Shown: in pieces, positions 30,802 through 44,028 of the stretch
How positions within the stretch are numbered: position 1 is the first letter of the stretch
Layout of the letters: every line of letters begins with the position of its first letter
NCBI GenBank assembly: GCA_004764695.1
Contig: SMSO01000036.1
Location: 330,001 to 394,000 of the forward strand
Source: Schizochytrium sp. TIO01
Taxonomy: Eukaryota > Sar > Bigyra > Thraustochytrida > Thraustochytriidae
DNA length: 64,000 nt
Direction: 5' to 3'
Translations under genes and position numbers: made by a program
The notes under the pieces: model-generated
Seen by the model: the letters and a program-made list of their open reading frames with translations, nothing else
Told to the model about the DNA's origin: nothing
Databases searched by the model: none

Positions 30802-32634
30802 GATGGAGGAATGCAATCCAACTTAGGAAACCCGAATTAAACCAAACACTGTTGAATGACACACTGGTGTCTGCAATGAAGTATAACCATAAATAAGATA
30901 AAAATAAGAAAAAATTATGTAGCCATTTCTTTCGCCAGTCGAGCAAAGTATACTCACTCCTCAGGGAGGCGTTGCAGCTCATTTACCCCCTTCCCTTTAT
31001 ATCCTGTAAGGCTGAGATCAAGTCACAAATAGCAACAATTTGTCATAGAATCACAGTTCTTTCTTTAGATAATTCTTTCCCGGGTTTCAAGAAAAATTAG
31101 ATAGCAGGGCCGATAGCAGATATATAGCCTTCGTCTTTGTCTAAAACTATTTGTACACAGTTGGACTCTGACCACATGTTTCTTCTTTCCACGAAACCTG
31201 ATATTTGCAAAGTTAGAGTAAAACCATCAGTTCGTTATGGCACAGAGTCATACATGATGAGACTGCCGAAGCCGTAGCACTGCCTCGAGGTAGTAAGTAT
31301 AAACAACACTGAGTATTCAGCTTTGCAACCCCCTCCCCCCCCCCAAGAAGTATTGGACTCTAAAGAGATTGTTTGAGTCTCAAATTTTATGAGTATCAAT
31401 TTTGATCATCATTTAAGACACAATTTAACTCCTTAAATATGAGACAACAATTTCAGAGGTTATGTGAAGCATGGTTCTATTGGAGAAACTCATTTTTTTG
31501 CGCTGGGAAGGCTCAAGGAGCACAGCTCCGTGCGAAGCAGTGAGAAAAAAGTTGAACAGAAAAGGGATTGTTTTTTTGAGTGAGAAATCCCGCCAGAAGT
31601 ATTAAGTCATAAATTTAGTTTTGCCGGTGAATTAAAAAAAAAAACGGGTGATGGTACCCAATGTAGATGCTGAGTACTATAATGAGAGCTTGCTTTGACA
31701 TGATACATGCTACATACATGGTGGTAATGAGTGAGAAAAGCTGATGACAGCGCCAAGCGGGATTTATGTTGGTTGTGGATTGAAAGTTGTGCAGAGAAAC
31801 TAGCCCACTGGCACAGTTTTGCTGTGGAAACCTGACTACGCACAAATATACTGGAGTGTAGGAGCCAGGAAGAGAAGTACTTGATAATTCTGCATCATGA
31901 AGGTTTATAAAAGCCCCAAAGGGGGCTGTCTTTTAGAGGATACATTAGCAGAATTAGAACCAGATAGGAAAGTGTATACTTTGTATACTGTTACAACACA
32001 GATGAAAGTGATGACGATCTTTACAGGAATGCACAAAGAGACGAAAAAAACGAAAATCAGCATAAGAGAGCAGCTCATACCGCTGAGAAGGTTGGTTTTT
32101 TGTTTCCAACCGATGGAAACAAAAGAATAGAACAGACGTAAAACGAAGATTGCGTTGGATATGCGTGGAGGAAATAGACTGCTGGTTCATTTGTCCATTC
32201 ATATACCGCATTTAGACGCAAGAAAGGCAAACCATCACAAGGAAGGCTGGTTTTGATTTGCTCAGTTTAGGAAATGCAAATTTCGGGTACATCGTTGCTG
32301 CCGTATTGAGACAGGTTTCGATAACTTCACGCCATCAATATACCTTGCTTCATAGAAAAATGCACTGCGTGAAAAGCATCGGCATACCGTGGCAGATGGT
32401 AGAGTATACCAGAAATACTGCCCTCCAAAACCTATACGTCATTAAATCTTACATATTCCTGATTTTTAGAAAACCTCGAAGCTGTTCAGGTAGAGTGAGA
32501 TTTGCGGTATTTGTTTGACGTGTTCAGCAGTTTGCTTGCACCCCCGATCACTAGAGAACAAACATGGCCATGAAAATTCCATGCAAAAGGTAAGGTTGCC
32601 AAAAAGAGTTTAGCATACGCTTGGCCACTTGTCA
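30802..32634. other. Intergenic, convergent 3' regions
   Basis: AT-rich DNA between convergent genes, with a C-run at 31328-31346. A small ORF at 31897-32130 has an ATG but no similarity and is left uncalled. Confidence 0.5.
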
Positions 32635-34005
32635 TCATGAGCTAGTGGCCGTTCTTCTTTGTCGCTTTGATCCATTTCCGAATTTTTCAGGGAGCTCAGC
32701 GATGCGTTCTAAAAGACGCTGTTCAAGGTCAGCAATTTTGGATTCGAGACGAATAATGCTGCTTGACCCAGGTACTGAAGCCATCTGCTTAAAGATGCTT
32801 GACATGTTTGAGGGGAAGCTATTTGCGTCCTGCATGCCCTGCAACCCAAGCAAGTCGAAGACAGGTGAAGTCAACCCTTGGCCGGTCAAACCACCAACAT
32901 TAACACAAGCCAAAGGCGACCCACCACTCCCTGGTATCAATCCTACAGGTGCGTTCTCTTGGCTTTGCTGGTGTTGGTGAGTATGCTGGTGTTGCTGCTG
33001 GAGATCTACAACACGAGCCCCCTGTTGCTGCACTTTGATCCTACTGTCCTTAGCATGTGCCATATGCTGTGGAGAAGTCCCTGCTAGCAAGAGAGGTGAA
33101 TGTTCTGGCGAAAAGTCACTACCAGTATCTTTACCCATGTGTGACCCATGTGAGCTTTGTCTTGAGGCAGCTAGCAGTGGTGACGTAATCGATCCCCCGT
33201 GACCTACATGTACGTGCTTGCCTCCGTTACTGTTGCTCCTTACACTCTGATTTTGGCTTCCACTATTAGTTCTCAGTTTTGTTGCGCCATTGTCATTTCC
33301 GAGGCCTTCGTTGCTATGATTAAAATTGTTTTTAGCATGATTCTTAGCACCTGCCACTGCGTTGTTGTTGCTGTTGTTATTATCATTATGCTGATTGGTG
33401 TTGCCATTCTTGCTGGAATTACCGTTCTTGGTGTTCAAATTAATGACGCTTCCCTTGAGGTTGGCATCTCCGGTATTGGTCTTTTGGACGCTGTTGCCAT
33501 TGTTGATGCTGTTGATGTTGTTGACGTTGCTGATGTTGCCGACGATGCCGAGTCCCGAAGCAAGTCGAACTGGTGGCACTGGTGCTGGTGTGCACGGGTA
33601 GGCTGGCGACATTTCTTGAGGTGATAGCTGTGTCTGGTAAGTTGGAGCGTCTACAGACCTGCTCGATGTGTCATTATCTGAGTGGCTGCGGTCATCTTCT
33701 TCCCAAGCGGCCAAGAGATTTTCAATGGCGGGAATCTCTGGAAAGTCGCGAGCGCTGATATTTTGCGCGAAGCAGAACTTGCGTACCTCTGTGAGCAGAC
33801 GCTGGGCCTCAGCGTTTCCGCGTTTGAGCGTGGCAATTTCCTCGCGCATGCGCTTAAGCTCTTCTTTACGTTTAGCGCGAAATCTGCGTGCAGCCTGGCT
33901 ATTCTGTAGCTTGCGCCTGTTGTACGAGAACTCAGCGTTCTCGGTGACCTCGGTCTTAGTGTCTAGCGAAGAGTCTGCATCGTGCGCAGATCCTTCCATC
34001 ATCAT
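32635..34005 (-). CDS. bZIP transcription factor with Asn-rich linker
   Basis: Nuclear DNA-binding protein, 456 residues from the first of three successive ATGs (34005-34003); the frame upstream begins with TTG. The basic region NRRKLQNSQAARRFRAKRK has the N-x7-R signature (N35, R43). The zipper follows with heptad positions L50, I57, N64, L71; the Asn in the third position favours dimer specificity. The middle part (nt 33250-33540) is Asn-rich and the next part Gln/His-rich, like activation or low-complexity regions. A short coiled coil near the C-terminus (SKIADLEQRLLERIAEL) may be a second oligomerisation element. The ARRFRAKRK form resembles the Gcn4-like group, but the target cannot be named. 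Confidence 0.85.
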   Translation of the reverse strand: MMMEGSAHDADSSLDTKTEVTENAEFSYNRRKLQNSQAARRFRAKRKEELKRMREEIATLKRGNAEAQRLLTEVRKFCFAQNISARDFPEIPAIENLLAAWEEDDRSHSDNDTSSRSVDAPTYQTQLSPQEMSPAYPCTPAPVPPVRLASGLGIVGNISNVNNINSINNGNSVQKTNTGDANLKGSVINLNTKNGNSSKNGNTNQHNDNNNSNNNAVAGAKNHAKNNFNHSNEGLGNDNGATKLRTNSGSQNQSVRSNSNGGKHVHVGHGGSITSPLLAASRQSSHGSHMGKDTGSDFSPEHSPLLLAGTSPQHMAHAKDSRIKVQQQGARVVDLQQQHQHTHQHQQSQENAPVGLIPGSGGSPLACVNVGGLTGQGLTSPVFDLLGLQGMQDANSFPSNMSSIFKQMASVPGSSSIIRLESKIADLEQRLLERIAELPEKFGNGSKRQRRTATSS

Positions 34006-35006
34006 GCCCGCGCCGATCCTGAGCAGGGTCTGCGCCACCCTCAAAAATTTGACGAAGAGTGCGTTGGTGAGTCAGTTACTGGGCCCAGGTTTGCAACGTG
34101 GAGTTTCGAAAGTCCACGACCCCAACCCGCTGCTTCGACCTCAGGACTGTCAGGCCAGCCGCCGACCTTGTCCAGCTAGGCACAGGCAGTTCTATGTGTA
34201 TCCGCCCTTGACTTTGCTCGTATCTGGTGCGTGTGAGGAGGTGTCGTTGAGGTGCCGTGAGGAATCCAAAGTTCGAATCCAGGAGCCGGGGAGCTCTATA
34301 TATAAGGCGGAGAGAGAGAAATGGATCTCGCCGTACCCGCTGCTGAAGGAAGGCCTGGCCAAGCGGGCTGCCGGCGAGCCGCTGCCACAGGCCGCCCTGG
34401 CCCTGGCGTTCAAGAGACTGCCGGCGCAGCGCTCTCACGTCGCAGACGGCAGCGGCGACGGACGATGAATCAATAATGCGGCGGGAGCAAACGGGGTCTC
34501 AGTTCCCGACAGAGAGAGTCTGCTTTGCTTTCTTTGTTTTGCTTTGCATTCCTTCTTTCTTTTTAACTTTGGTGATGACTCTGATTTTTATTTTTTGTTT
34601 TTTAAATAAATTTGTTTTTAACTTACAAAATCGTTTCCTTTTTTATTTTTATTTTTTATTTTTTTAATGTTAGGAATTTCAAAATTAAAAGTTCATACAC
34701 AAATTGAAAAGGAAAGAAAGACTTTTGCTCCCTTCATTCGTCAGTACAGTTTGGCCGTCGTCTTCGCCTCTTTGACGTTGGAGTAGTTGGATGGGCACTC
34801 TGCTTACACTGGGGCGATTGGTCTGAGCTTGGGTCGGCTTGGAGCTCTAATTTCATGTTTTCCTGCGTCCAATTAGAGACAGACTCATTGGGTTTGTAGC
34901 TAGCGATCTGAGTTTCGGGGTGTTCTTAGCTTACTTACATTGATTGCAGAAGGTTGTTGAGTTTTTACTTTTCATAAAATGAAGAGAGAAGGGAAAAAAG
35001 ACATAA

Positions 35007-35032
35007 AGAGAGAGAGAGAGAGAGAGAGAGAG
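35007..35032. repeat. (AG)n microsatellite
   Basis: About 13 AG units. Confidence 0.9.
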
Positions 35033-35437
35033 ATCAAGAATCAGTAATATCTCTTCTTCACTGGTTTTCAACTCAAACCCACTAATCTTGCAATAAGGGG
35101 TGTCTTGTTTTGAAGTGGACGAGGCATGCTGACTGCCACTTTCAAAAGCCCACATAGAAATGATCCTGGCAGTCTCCGGCGGCGTTTACTTATTCATTCA
35201 TGCATCCATTCGTTTTTTAGTACTTCGGTGCTCGAACAGTTTTCTTCTTCTTCTAACCATCTTATTCAATTTAAAAAGGAAAGGATCTTTTCGTGGATGT
35301 TCTAACTTCATCCTGTTCTTTCGGTCTGTTTATTTAAAGAAAAGAAGGGGTTCTTTCTTTCAGGCTGGCAGATTCAATTCCAAGGCGATGACGACGACGA
35401 TGCTGCGCGAGTATCCCAAACCCATATATGTCGATGG

Positions 35438-35640
35438 CACACAAACAAACATACAAACAAACAAACAAACAAACAAACAAACATACAAACAAACAAACAA
35501 ACAAATGAATGAATGAATGAATGAATGATCGAACGAATGAATGATTGATTGAATGAATAAATAAATAAATAAAGAAAGAAAAAAAGAATGAATAAATAAA
35601 TAAATAATAAATGAAAATAATAATAAAAGAACGAATGAAT
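35438..35640. repeat. (AAAC)n, (GAAT)n and (AAAT)n compound array
   Basis: AAAC/ATAC units to about 35505, then GAAT units with GATC variants, then AAAT/AAAG units to about 35640. The successive units differ by single bases. Confidence 0.9.
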
Positions 35641-35887
35641 AGATAGATACACCTGCGCTATTCGCCTGAAACGATGCCAAAACGTCTGCCTCCGCTCGGT
35701 TGCGCCACCCACTGACCGTCTCCAAGCCGCCCCTATCCTCTCTCGCGCATAGTCTTCGCGCACTGTCTTGAAGAGGCAATGGACACTTGCTTGTAGACAG
35801 AGCTTCGTCCTATTCTTTTAGATAAATTATCAATAGTTTATGTAGTGTTTTCAGAACCAACTTGTGGGGTTCGAGAAGGCGTATCTT

Positions 35888-35942
35888 TCTTTCTTTTTCT
35901 CTTTCTCTCTTTTCTTCTTTCTTTCTTTCTTTTCTCTCTTGA
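35888..35942. repeat. (TTTC)n pyrimidine tract
   Basis: Imperfect TTTC and CTCT units, all pyrimidine on the plus strand. Confidence 0.8.
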
Positions 35943-36278
35943 GAACAATGGCTTCATACCGCAAAGCAAGCTCCTTCTGCCGCTCCGTTGCCCAATTGCC
36001 TGCTTCCCAGCTTCAGGACTCCTCACTTCACTTCTCAGCTCAGTTCTCGTGCGATTCGCGAAAGCAGCCTCGACTAAACGAAGGAGTGAATGAACGAATG
36101 ACGTCCAAAGAGCCCCTTCGAACCCGCCTTTATTTCCAACCTCCTTTCCACGAGCAAGCGCTGCGCTGTTGTTGTTTTTCAGCCCTTCTTTACTTCTCCT
36201 AAATCGCCACAATCTCAGCATTTTTATTTCATAAAAATAAGAATTAAAACTTAAAATAAACGCCTCAGCTCAGATCTC

Positions 36279-36302
36279 CCTCTCTCTCTCTCTCTCTCTC
36301 TC
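36279..36302. repeat. (TC)n microsatellite
   Basis: About 11 TC units. Confidence 0.9.
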
Positions 36303-36497
36303 ATATTGCGCCTTTTGGCAGAATCGCTTCTTACGTAGTTACTCCGTTTTTCTCATAGCCAAAGGCATCGTCGTCAGTCTCCTCAGAGAAGAGCTTAGAC
36401 GTAGTGGCGGCTCTAGTGGCGCTAGCGGCTGCCTAGGCCTTTCTCTTCCCTTGGTACCTGTTGACTGACTGACTGACTGCTCAGCATTGGTGACAGA

Positions 36498-36552
36498 CAT
36501 CGCATCGCATGGCATCGCATGGCATGGCATCGCATGGCATGGCATCGCATCG
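36498..36552. repeat. (GCATC)/(GGCAT) pentanucleotide array
   Basis: Eleven five-base units of CGCAT and GGCAT in alternating order. Confidence 0.88.
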
Positions 36553-36709
36553 ATTGCCGCCAGATCTCAAAATATCTTATTACTTACTATCTTGTTTGTC
36601 TTCGATGCGGACCGATCGATCGATCGATCGACTCATCAGTCGGATCTTCGACTCTCAGACACTCGTCAAACAAACCATTCCCGCGAGAGAGAGAGAACTC
36701 ATCGCACAC

Positions 36710-36757
36710 GTATATACATACATACATACATACATACATACATACATACATACATAA
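36710..36757. repeat. (ATAC)n microsatellite
   Basis: About 11 ATAC units. Confidence 0.9.
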
Positions 36758-37185
36758 TACATACACACGCACTCATACACTCAAACATACATCTTAAAAA
36801 ACACGATCTTCCGTCATTCATCCTTCGAAAGCTCAAGTTTTCTTCTCTCTTTCTCTCTCTCTCTCTCTTTCTTTTCTCTTTCTCCTCCTCGCTACGGCTA
36901 CCGCTAACGCCTCCTACGGACCAACTACGTATCCCAGCCAATTCCGCGCATCGCCCACTCCTAAAGACCAGTATAATGTTTACTATAGGGACCAGCGTCT
37001 CCAGTCTCTTTCCCGGCGTGGGCGGATGACGCGAGAGAAGACGCGACCAAGGGGACACGACGCAATGACTGGACTAAGGGTCCGCTAGTTGTTAGTATGT
37101 ATATAAATGGGTTGCGCAGACCGCGGCTGGCCGACTCTAAGGGCGAGAAGCAGGAGTGAAATGGGTTTCACCCGATCGATGATGG

Positions 37186-37214
37186 TTCCTGATTCCTGAT
37201 TCCTGATTCCTGAT
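37186..37214. repeat. (TTCCTGA)n heptanucleotide repeat
   Basis: Four tandem seven-base units. Confidence 0.85.
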
Positions 37215-37234
37215 TAGGTGATATGGTGTACTTA

Positions 37235-37650
37235 GTTTGTTTATGGTTTGTTTGTTTGTTTGTTTGTTTGTTTGTTTGTTTGTTTATGGTTTGTTTGTTT
37301 GTTGGTTTGTTTATGGTTTGTTTGTTTATGGTTTGTTTATGGTTTGTTTGTTTGTTTGTTTGTTTGTTTGTTTGTTTGTTTGTTTGTTTGTTTGTTTGTT
37401 TGTTTGTTTGTTTGTTTGTTTGTTTGTTTGTTTGTTTGTTTGTTTGTTTGTTTGTTTGTTTGTTTGTTTGTTTGTTTGTTTGTTTGTTTGTTTGTTGGTT
37501 TGTTTATGGTTTGTTTGTTTGTTGGTTTGTTTATGGTTTGTTTGTTTGTTGGTTTGTTTATGGTTTGTTTGTTTATGGTTTGTTTGTTTGTTTGTTTGTT
37601 GGTTGGTTTGTTTGTTTGTTGGTTTGTTTGTTTGTTTATAGTTTGTTTGA
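37235..37650. repeat. Long (TTTG)n array with 27-bp higher-order flanks
   Basis: A pure core of about 38 TTTG units (about 37342-37495) is flanked by units interrupted by TTTATGG and TTGG. On the right flank the interruption pattern repeats exactly every 27 bp (TTGG at 37495, 37522, 37549). Because the unit is four bases, all three frames stay open, which creates overlapping spurious ORFs. Confidence 0.95.
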
Positions 37651-39237
37651 AAATGCGTTTTGAAAGATGTGTTTTTGAAGTTGTTTGTTTGTGAATGCGA
37701 TTGTTCCTGGATGGATTATGGGCTTACGGAGTAGTTGTGTTGTTTTTCGACAGAAGTATGGCCATGGCGAGTGCGATCTTCAAGCTGGCGATGGTCCATG
37801 GAGCTTGTTTATGTTTGTCAAGTTTGGATTCACTCGTGATGACAGATACCCGCTGAGGCATTAAAAGGAAGCCAAGAGCGCCCATTCTTCAGTCCGTACA
37901 TATTATGTAAATAACCAACTTATCCATAGCTGCTGTCGCTCGCAGAAGTACTAGTAAGTGTATAAGGGAACCATTCCTTCTTTAGCCGGGCTACCTATAC
38001 CACATGAATTTCGAGTTGAAGTCAGGAGAATGGAGAAGATTTAATTCGATTCATTGTTTTCATTTTAAATAAAAGATAGCCTGTTCATTATTCAGTTTCC
38101 CTTTTCTGCGAGTTGCTTATTATCATTGTTTTTGTAGACTGTACATAGTACGTATGATGTCTGTGAAAACATTTTCTTTTTAATTTAAAATTTTACAAAT
38201 ATTATTTAAAAAATAAATAAAACAAACTATTCAAAAACTATTAAAAATAGCCTTGGACCTCGGAACCCGAGAGCACTTCTCGAACTTTGTACGCCGTGAG
38301 GTACTCTTTATGTACCTATCTATCTATCCCTTTCTGCTGCAAACGACCCGAAAAACGTCTTGGAGATATGCTCGTGCTGCACAGAAGCAGACCCAACCAC
38401 GAAGCTTCCTTCTGACACGCGTGGGTATCTATGCTTCGAATTCCGGCGAGCCGCGCCGCTATCCGAAAGGGAGTTCTTGGCTACTAGTTTTAAGCACCTG
38501 AGCAGCAATCCGAGCACCGGTGATCGAGGGCTGACTTGGGCAGAGCAAATCGCGTGTGACTCTACCGAGGGCTCAGAAGAGGCACCCGCGGACACTGCAA
38601 TCGGTGCCCGCTCGTCGAGGCGGTGCCAGTAACCTTCGTGAGGCAGGCAGTCCCGCCATAGCTAGCTCCGTGTTAGGCTTGCATGAGACATCAGCGCAGG
38701 CCAGGGACCGAGTTCCGCCTTCTTGAGGACCGAGCTTCCCGGTGTTAGCCGCGACGCGACTCGCTAGTTCTTCATGGGCTAGCTTGCAGGCCTCCTTGGT
38801 ATGCCTGTCTTCGCGACGTTGCTCCTCCGCGATGAGTCCGTCTCACTGTCTTGAGCAGCGAAAGCATCAATCATCCTCCGGCGGCCAGATCCCCAAAAAT
38901 CCCAACAGCGTGTGATCGTCAACGGACATCTGCGCAACCCATTCCGCATGATCATGATATCATAGATAGATAGGACCACAGATAGGATCAGTATCACTAT
39001 CTATGTACCCTTCAATCCACAAAACAGATGGCGCAAGCTGCCTCGAGACCTCGCGGCCTCCGACTAAAGGGCGACGGTGGTTGAGGCCGCAGCAGAGAGT
39101 CTCTCGCGAGCCTTGGTGGGGAAGAAGGCGGTGGGTCGGCCTGCAGAAGGAGCAGGCTTAGAGGCCTCTGAGAGTGAGTGCTTTTCACGAGGCGAAGAAA
39201 GAAAGCAATGCAACTGCTTAGCACTCGCTTCGTACTT

Positions 39238-39350
39238 ACTGCCGTGCCACTTACTTACTTACTTACTTACTTACTCATTAACTGACTGGCTAAGTAATTA
39301 ACTAGCTAGCTAAGTAATTGGCTAACTAAAGTAATTAGCTAACTAACTAC
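39238..39350. repeat. (TTAC)n followed by TAACTAGC-type repeats
   Basis: About seven TTAC units, then a degenerate set of TAGCTAAC/TAATT phrases. Confidence 0.8.
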
Positions 39351-40304
39351 CGCTGATGATGATGCAAGAAGCATCGTCGCTGGCGTCAGATGAGTGACGC
39401 TTCTTTGTTTTTCTTTGTTTTCCTTTGTTTTTCTTTGGGATTAAGAAAATTGAAAAACACGGTCTAAGAAAAATTGACTACTATCTTATTAGTTAAATTG
39501 TTTTAATTATGGCAGAGAAGGATAACTTCAAGTTAAAAGGATTAATTAAAATGGTAAGAAGAAGAAGAAGAGACGGATTGATAAAAGAGCAGTTGTCACT
39601 CACTTCTTTTTTCCTTGTCTTTTTTTTTCTTTTTCTTTAAATAATGTATTTGTTTGACTGTTTAGTTGTTGTATCTTTTCCACGAAGAAGCAGGAGGAGG
39701 AGGAGGAGGAGGAGGAGAACCATCGTTTCTTTCAAGCGAATTGGAATTGATTCTTCGCACAAGTTCTCCAACAAGGGGCCCAAGATGAAGCGCCCTGCCG
39801 CCTTATCTGCAGAAGAGCGGGGGCCTTGGAATACACACAAGTCCGGCATCGCATTCGCGAGCTCTTTCGAGCCCATTCTTCGAAGATCTCGCTGGTTTTC
39901 CTACAGGTGCACCATTCATTTATTCATTTATGCTCATTTATACTCATTTATGTTCCTTTCTAAGTTATATTCATTCATGAAAAGACCAATTCAATGCCGC
40001 CTCCGTCTGTGCCATTTTCTGCGCCAATAAATGACATCGTTGGTGCCTACTACTATGGCGATTGGTGCTATGGAGAGATGCTGCTACTGCCTCGAAGCTA
40101 CTTCGGTACCTCCTCCATTATACAAAGAGAGCGGTCTAATGAGCACGTGGCTTTGCGCTGCGAAGTCTAAGTTGGCTTCGGAGTCTGCACATTTCGAGGG
40201 CCAAAGTCGCGCTGGCTGGCCACCTGCTTCGAGTCTGCGTGGCCTCTCTTGAGCTTGCTGTCTTGCGGCAGAGCAGGCGCTCCAAAGGATGGCAGAACCC
40301 AAAT

Positions 40305-40552
<248 letters not shown>

Positions 40553-40841
40553 GGGAATTTTTTATTCACTTAGAACGTCGCAACCGACTTTGAAGAGAGA
40601 GCAGCACAATGGGAAGGCGAGGCAGAAATTTGAATCAGACAGATAAATCTGTTTTATTATTATTATTATTATTATCTTTTAAAGCTTCATTTCAAAGACG
40701 TGTTAGTTGAAACACCACTTTAAATTGAATTTTGTTTTCCATTTTTAATCAAATTTAAAAAAGAAGAAAGAAAGGAAAAGAGAAGATGGCTTCCCAGCTA
40801 TCGAAAACCCGTCTCTCGAAGCACGACATGATGCAATACAT

Positions 40842-40907
40842 ACAATGCAATGCAATGCAATGCGATGCAATGCAATGCAATGCAATGCGATGCAATGCAA
40901 TGCAATG
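40842..40907. repeat. (AATGC)n pentanucleotide array
   Basis: About 13 copies of ATGCA with two ATGCG variants spaced 25 bp apart. Same unit and strand as at 26146. Confidence 0.9.
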
Positions 40908-41079
40908 ATGCTCTGCCAAGGGTCCGCGGTGGCGATCTCGATGGCGGGTGTGGCGTCGCAGCCCTTCAGGAGGTTCGCCGCAAAGAAAGTCCGCGTCGTC
41001 CCATTTTCTTCCCTCTCGTCAATAAACAGCTTCGAACCGAAGAAGATAACGACAAACAGCAGAATCGGCGGTTAACTCT

Positions 41080-41128
41080 TCAATAACCAACCAACCAACC
41101 AACTCACTCTCAATCAATCAATCAATCC
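41080..41128. repeat. (AACC)n and (CAAT)n short arrays
   Basis: Five AACC units, a short spacer, then four CAAT units. Confidence 0.8.
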
Positions 41129-42894
41129 CTCCCTTCTTGGACCTTCAATCGATCAAAACTCTGCCCAACTCGCTTCACTGCTGTCTCCTCTTCCATGAGG
41201 GTTCAACGGCAGAGGCGTTGGTTGATCTGTCCATCTCTATCTCTCCACAACGTTCTGTATCCCTTAGAGATCTCTTCGGTTCTGCAGTTCTACGAAAGAA
41301 GAAGAAGAAGAAGCTGTCGCTGAAGACGACGATGACGCCGTCGATGCGCTTGGATGGACTTGGACACGCCTGCGAAGCGGAACGCAGCGCGGCCGCCCAA
41401 TGCGGGTTTGCCGGAGAGCCAAGCGGCCAGGGATCCTCGAGTGGGCCGCAGCGCGAGAAAGAACCGGAAAGGCGCTTCGGCTCAAGGAGAGAGGAGAGCA
41501 GGTACGGCAGAACTATGAATGAGCAGATGGATGTGAAGAAGAGTCCTGGTGGAGGCCAAGAAGAGACGCGGCGCATTCTTCACGAGTGATCAGGTGTGCG
41601 CGGGTGGGAAAAGGCAATGCGAAACCAAGGCGAGTTGACCTCGAGCTGTGCGGGGTCTGCTCCTCCAAGCAAGTTGTGGAGAAGAAGAAGAAGAAGAAGA
41701 AGAACAAGAAGATGGAGCAAAGGCTTCGGCTTCGTTCGAGCTAGTCTGCGCTGGTTTTACCTTCGCGGGAGTGAATTTTCGTATGGCTTCGCGGTGCTCA
41801 TATCCCTTCATGATTTGTTGTTTCCTGTACCAGACCACAACAACGAAGGCGGGAGCATCGCTGTATCGTTTATCCTCTGCAGGTAAATCTTATACCGTAG
41901 AATCGCCAGAGTTTGGCTCGTTCAACTAACTTGGGTTTGATGTGAGAAACCAACTCGAATGTAGACTCTTCCTCATCGCGAATACTGCGTTCGCTCCTTC
42001 GAGAGGCCGTTTTCCATCTCGGACGAGGTTGTTCGCAATCAAGGCGAGCTTACTTTCGCGCTCTGCAGGTCCCATTCCAAAAACGATATTTCAAGCCGAC
42101 GGTTGCGTCATCCGAGAGAGCCAAGGTAATCTTGGCATTCGCAAATGCAGAGTCCCATGGGCCGTGGGCATTCTCAATCGAGAAGTTCCCTCGACCCAAG
42201 CCAGTCTGCATTTGCCCACAAACGCATTCATTCATTACCTAACAGCTCAGCAAAACGTTGCTGTTTGGAGTATCTATCTGATCCCCAAAACGAGAAACGA
42301 AACACTGGACCTCCCTCATTCCCATTCCACGAGAACCTGTGCTTCTATTTGATTGATCGCAACTCCTTGCCCAATACGACGCGCATCAGCTCATTGACTC
42401 CAGCATTGCGCATATTGCGTTCCGCAAATTCTGTACAATCAACCGTTCGAGTGCCTATTCCTGTGAGATCTCACAAACACTTGAATCTCCCTTTCTCTTC
42501 CCTGTATTTACTTCTATCTTAAAGTGAAAATAAACGTTTACTTTTTTTCGTAGCATTAAAAAAAAAGTGATCTTAAATTTTGTTTTATTTTAAGCTTTTA
42601 AAATTAAATTAAAATTAAAGTTTTAAAGGGGAATGCAGTTAACAAATTGCTACATATGTATATCGTATATATGTACTTGCTCGTCCTCCAAATTGGAGAC
42701 TGCCGTCTCTTTCATGGACCCGTCTGTCTCTTCTGCGTGTCATAAAGCGACTTTGGAACTCGAGGGCCGAATAAGAACTTTCGGCCGCGAATCGAAACGG
42801 CGGAGGATGACGACGTTTTGGATCAAGGATGATGCTGCGCCTCATACTCTGCGCAGTACCTGTCTGTCTACAGCGCCACTTTCTTTGACTTCTT

Positions 42895-43010
42895 CATTCA
42901 TTTATATCCATTTATATCCATTTATATCCATTGATGTTCATTGTATTCATTGATATTCATTGATATTCATTCGTATTCATTTGTATTCATTCGTTCATTC
43001 ATTTGGCGCA
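42895..43010. repeat. Degenerate ATTTATATCC / ATTCATTG repeat
   Basis: Three ten-base ATTTATATCC units followed by TTCATTGAT variants. Confidence 0.8.
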
Positions 43011-43992
43011 TCTTCGTAACTGGGGATCAGAAGGAGAAGGAGAAGGAGGAGAGAAGATATTCGCCTTCAGAACTGCACAGTTGATCGCTGGTGAAACCCA
43101 TTACACGCGCTGGCGTCATCGCACCTCGCAGTTTCGGGATCCCAGCGACGGCCTGGTCATAGAACTTCTGGCACGGAATGGTCATTTGATCGAGCAGCGA
43201 TCTTGAGTCCCGTCGCTTCGAGGTTTTGAGAACCTCACTCACGCTGCTACTAGTAACAACTAGCAGGCCCCTAGACTTTTTTCCCGCTTATTTTCTTCTC
43301 TTCGAAAGACTAAGTAGTATGGTATGTGTTCTTGATTTAATTTATATCTTTCGAGATAGTTCTTTTATTTTAGAAGTTAATTTTAAGATATTTAATTTTG
43401 GTCATTAAAAAACGTTTTCCGAAGGATGCGATGCTTTTGCTGCTCAAGTTTATAGTTTAGTCAGAGAGAGAGGAAACAGTCTCGATACTGGAACTCCTCT
43501 GTGATTGCCAATGATGAATCATATCCTATCGCCATCGCACTGTTTCCCTTGCGATATTGGGCTTCTACCTCGTGCTTTTGCTTTAATGAAGTAAATCACA
43601 CTCTCTTTAATTTAAATATATATTAAAAAAATAAGTGACAGTTATTTTGGTATACATTTTAAGATTTTGATTAAAAAATATATTGAGAGAGGTATGTATA
43701 AAGGCAAAAACGTAGGTATCTGATAAAAATGAAGAAGGAAGTTTTAAAGCCATGAAGTGAATCCAAGCTATCTTTGTAGAGGCGCTATCTTTTTTTTTGG
43801 TAAAGGCCCTTCAAAGTGGCCGCTATAGGACACCAACGCTGCTCATAAAACTCGTCAGCGGGTACAGAGTTGATCGCCCTGTGCAGACATTGCTACGTGC
43901 ACGCGTTGGCATGCTCAGTAATTGACCGCTGCGCTCATCGTTTCGCCTGTATCCGCGAAAAGTAAAAGAAAAGCCCTGCTCAGTCTCACTCT

Positions 43993-44028
43993 TATTAATT
44001 AATTAATTAATTAATTAATTGATTAATG
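43993..44028. repeat. (TTAA)n-type microsatellite
   Basis: About eight ATTA units, self-complementary, ending in GATTAATG. Confidence 0.85.

Noticed and set aside
31897-32130. 77-codon ORF with ATG
   Set aside because: AT-rich intergenic DNA, no recognisable motif, length within chance.
34266-34290. TTCGAATCC sequence resembling a tRNA T-loop (B box)
   Set aside because: Flanking bases do not form a T-stem and there is no matching A box or acceptor stem.
37223-37694. Three overlapping ORFs of 134-148 codons with repeating FVCL residues
   Set aside because: They are the three frames of the (TTTG)n array; a four-base repeat without a stop in any phase is always open.
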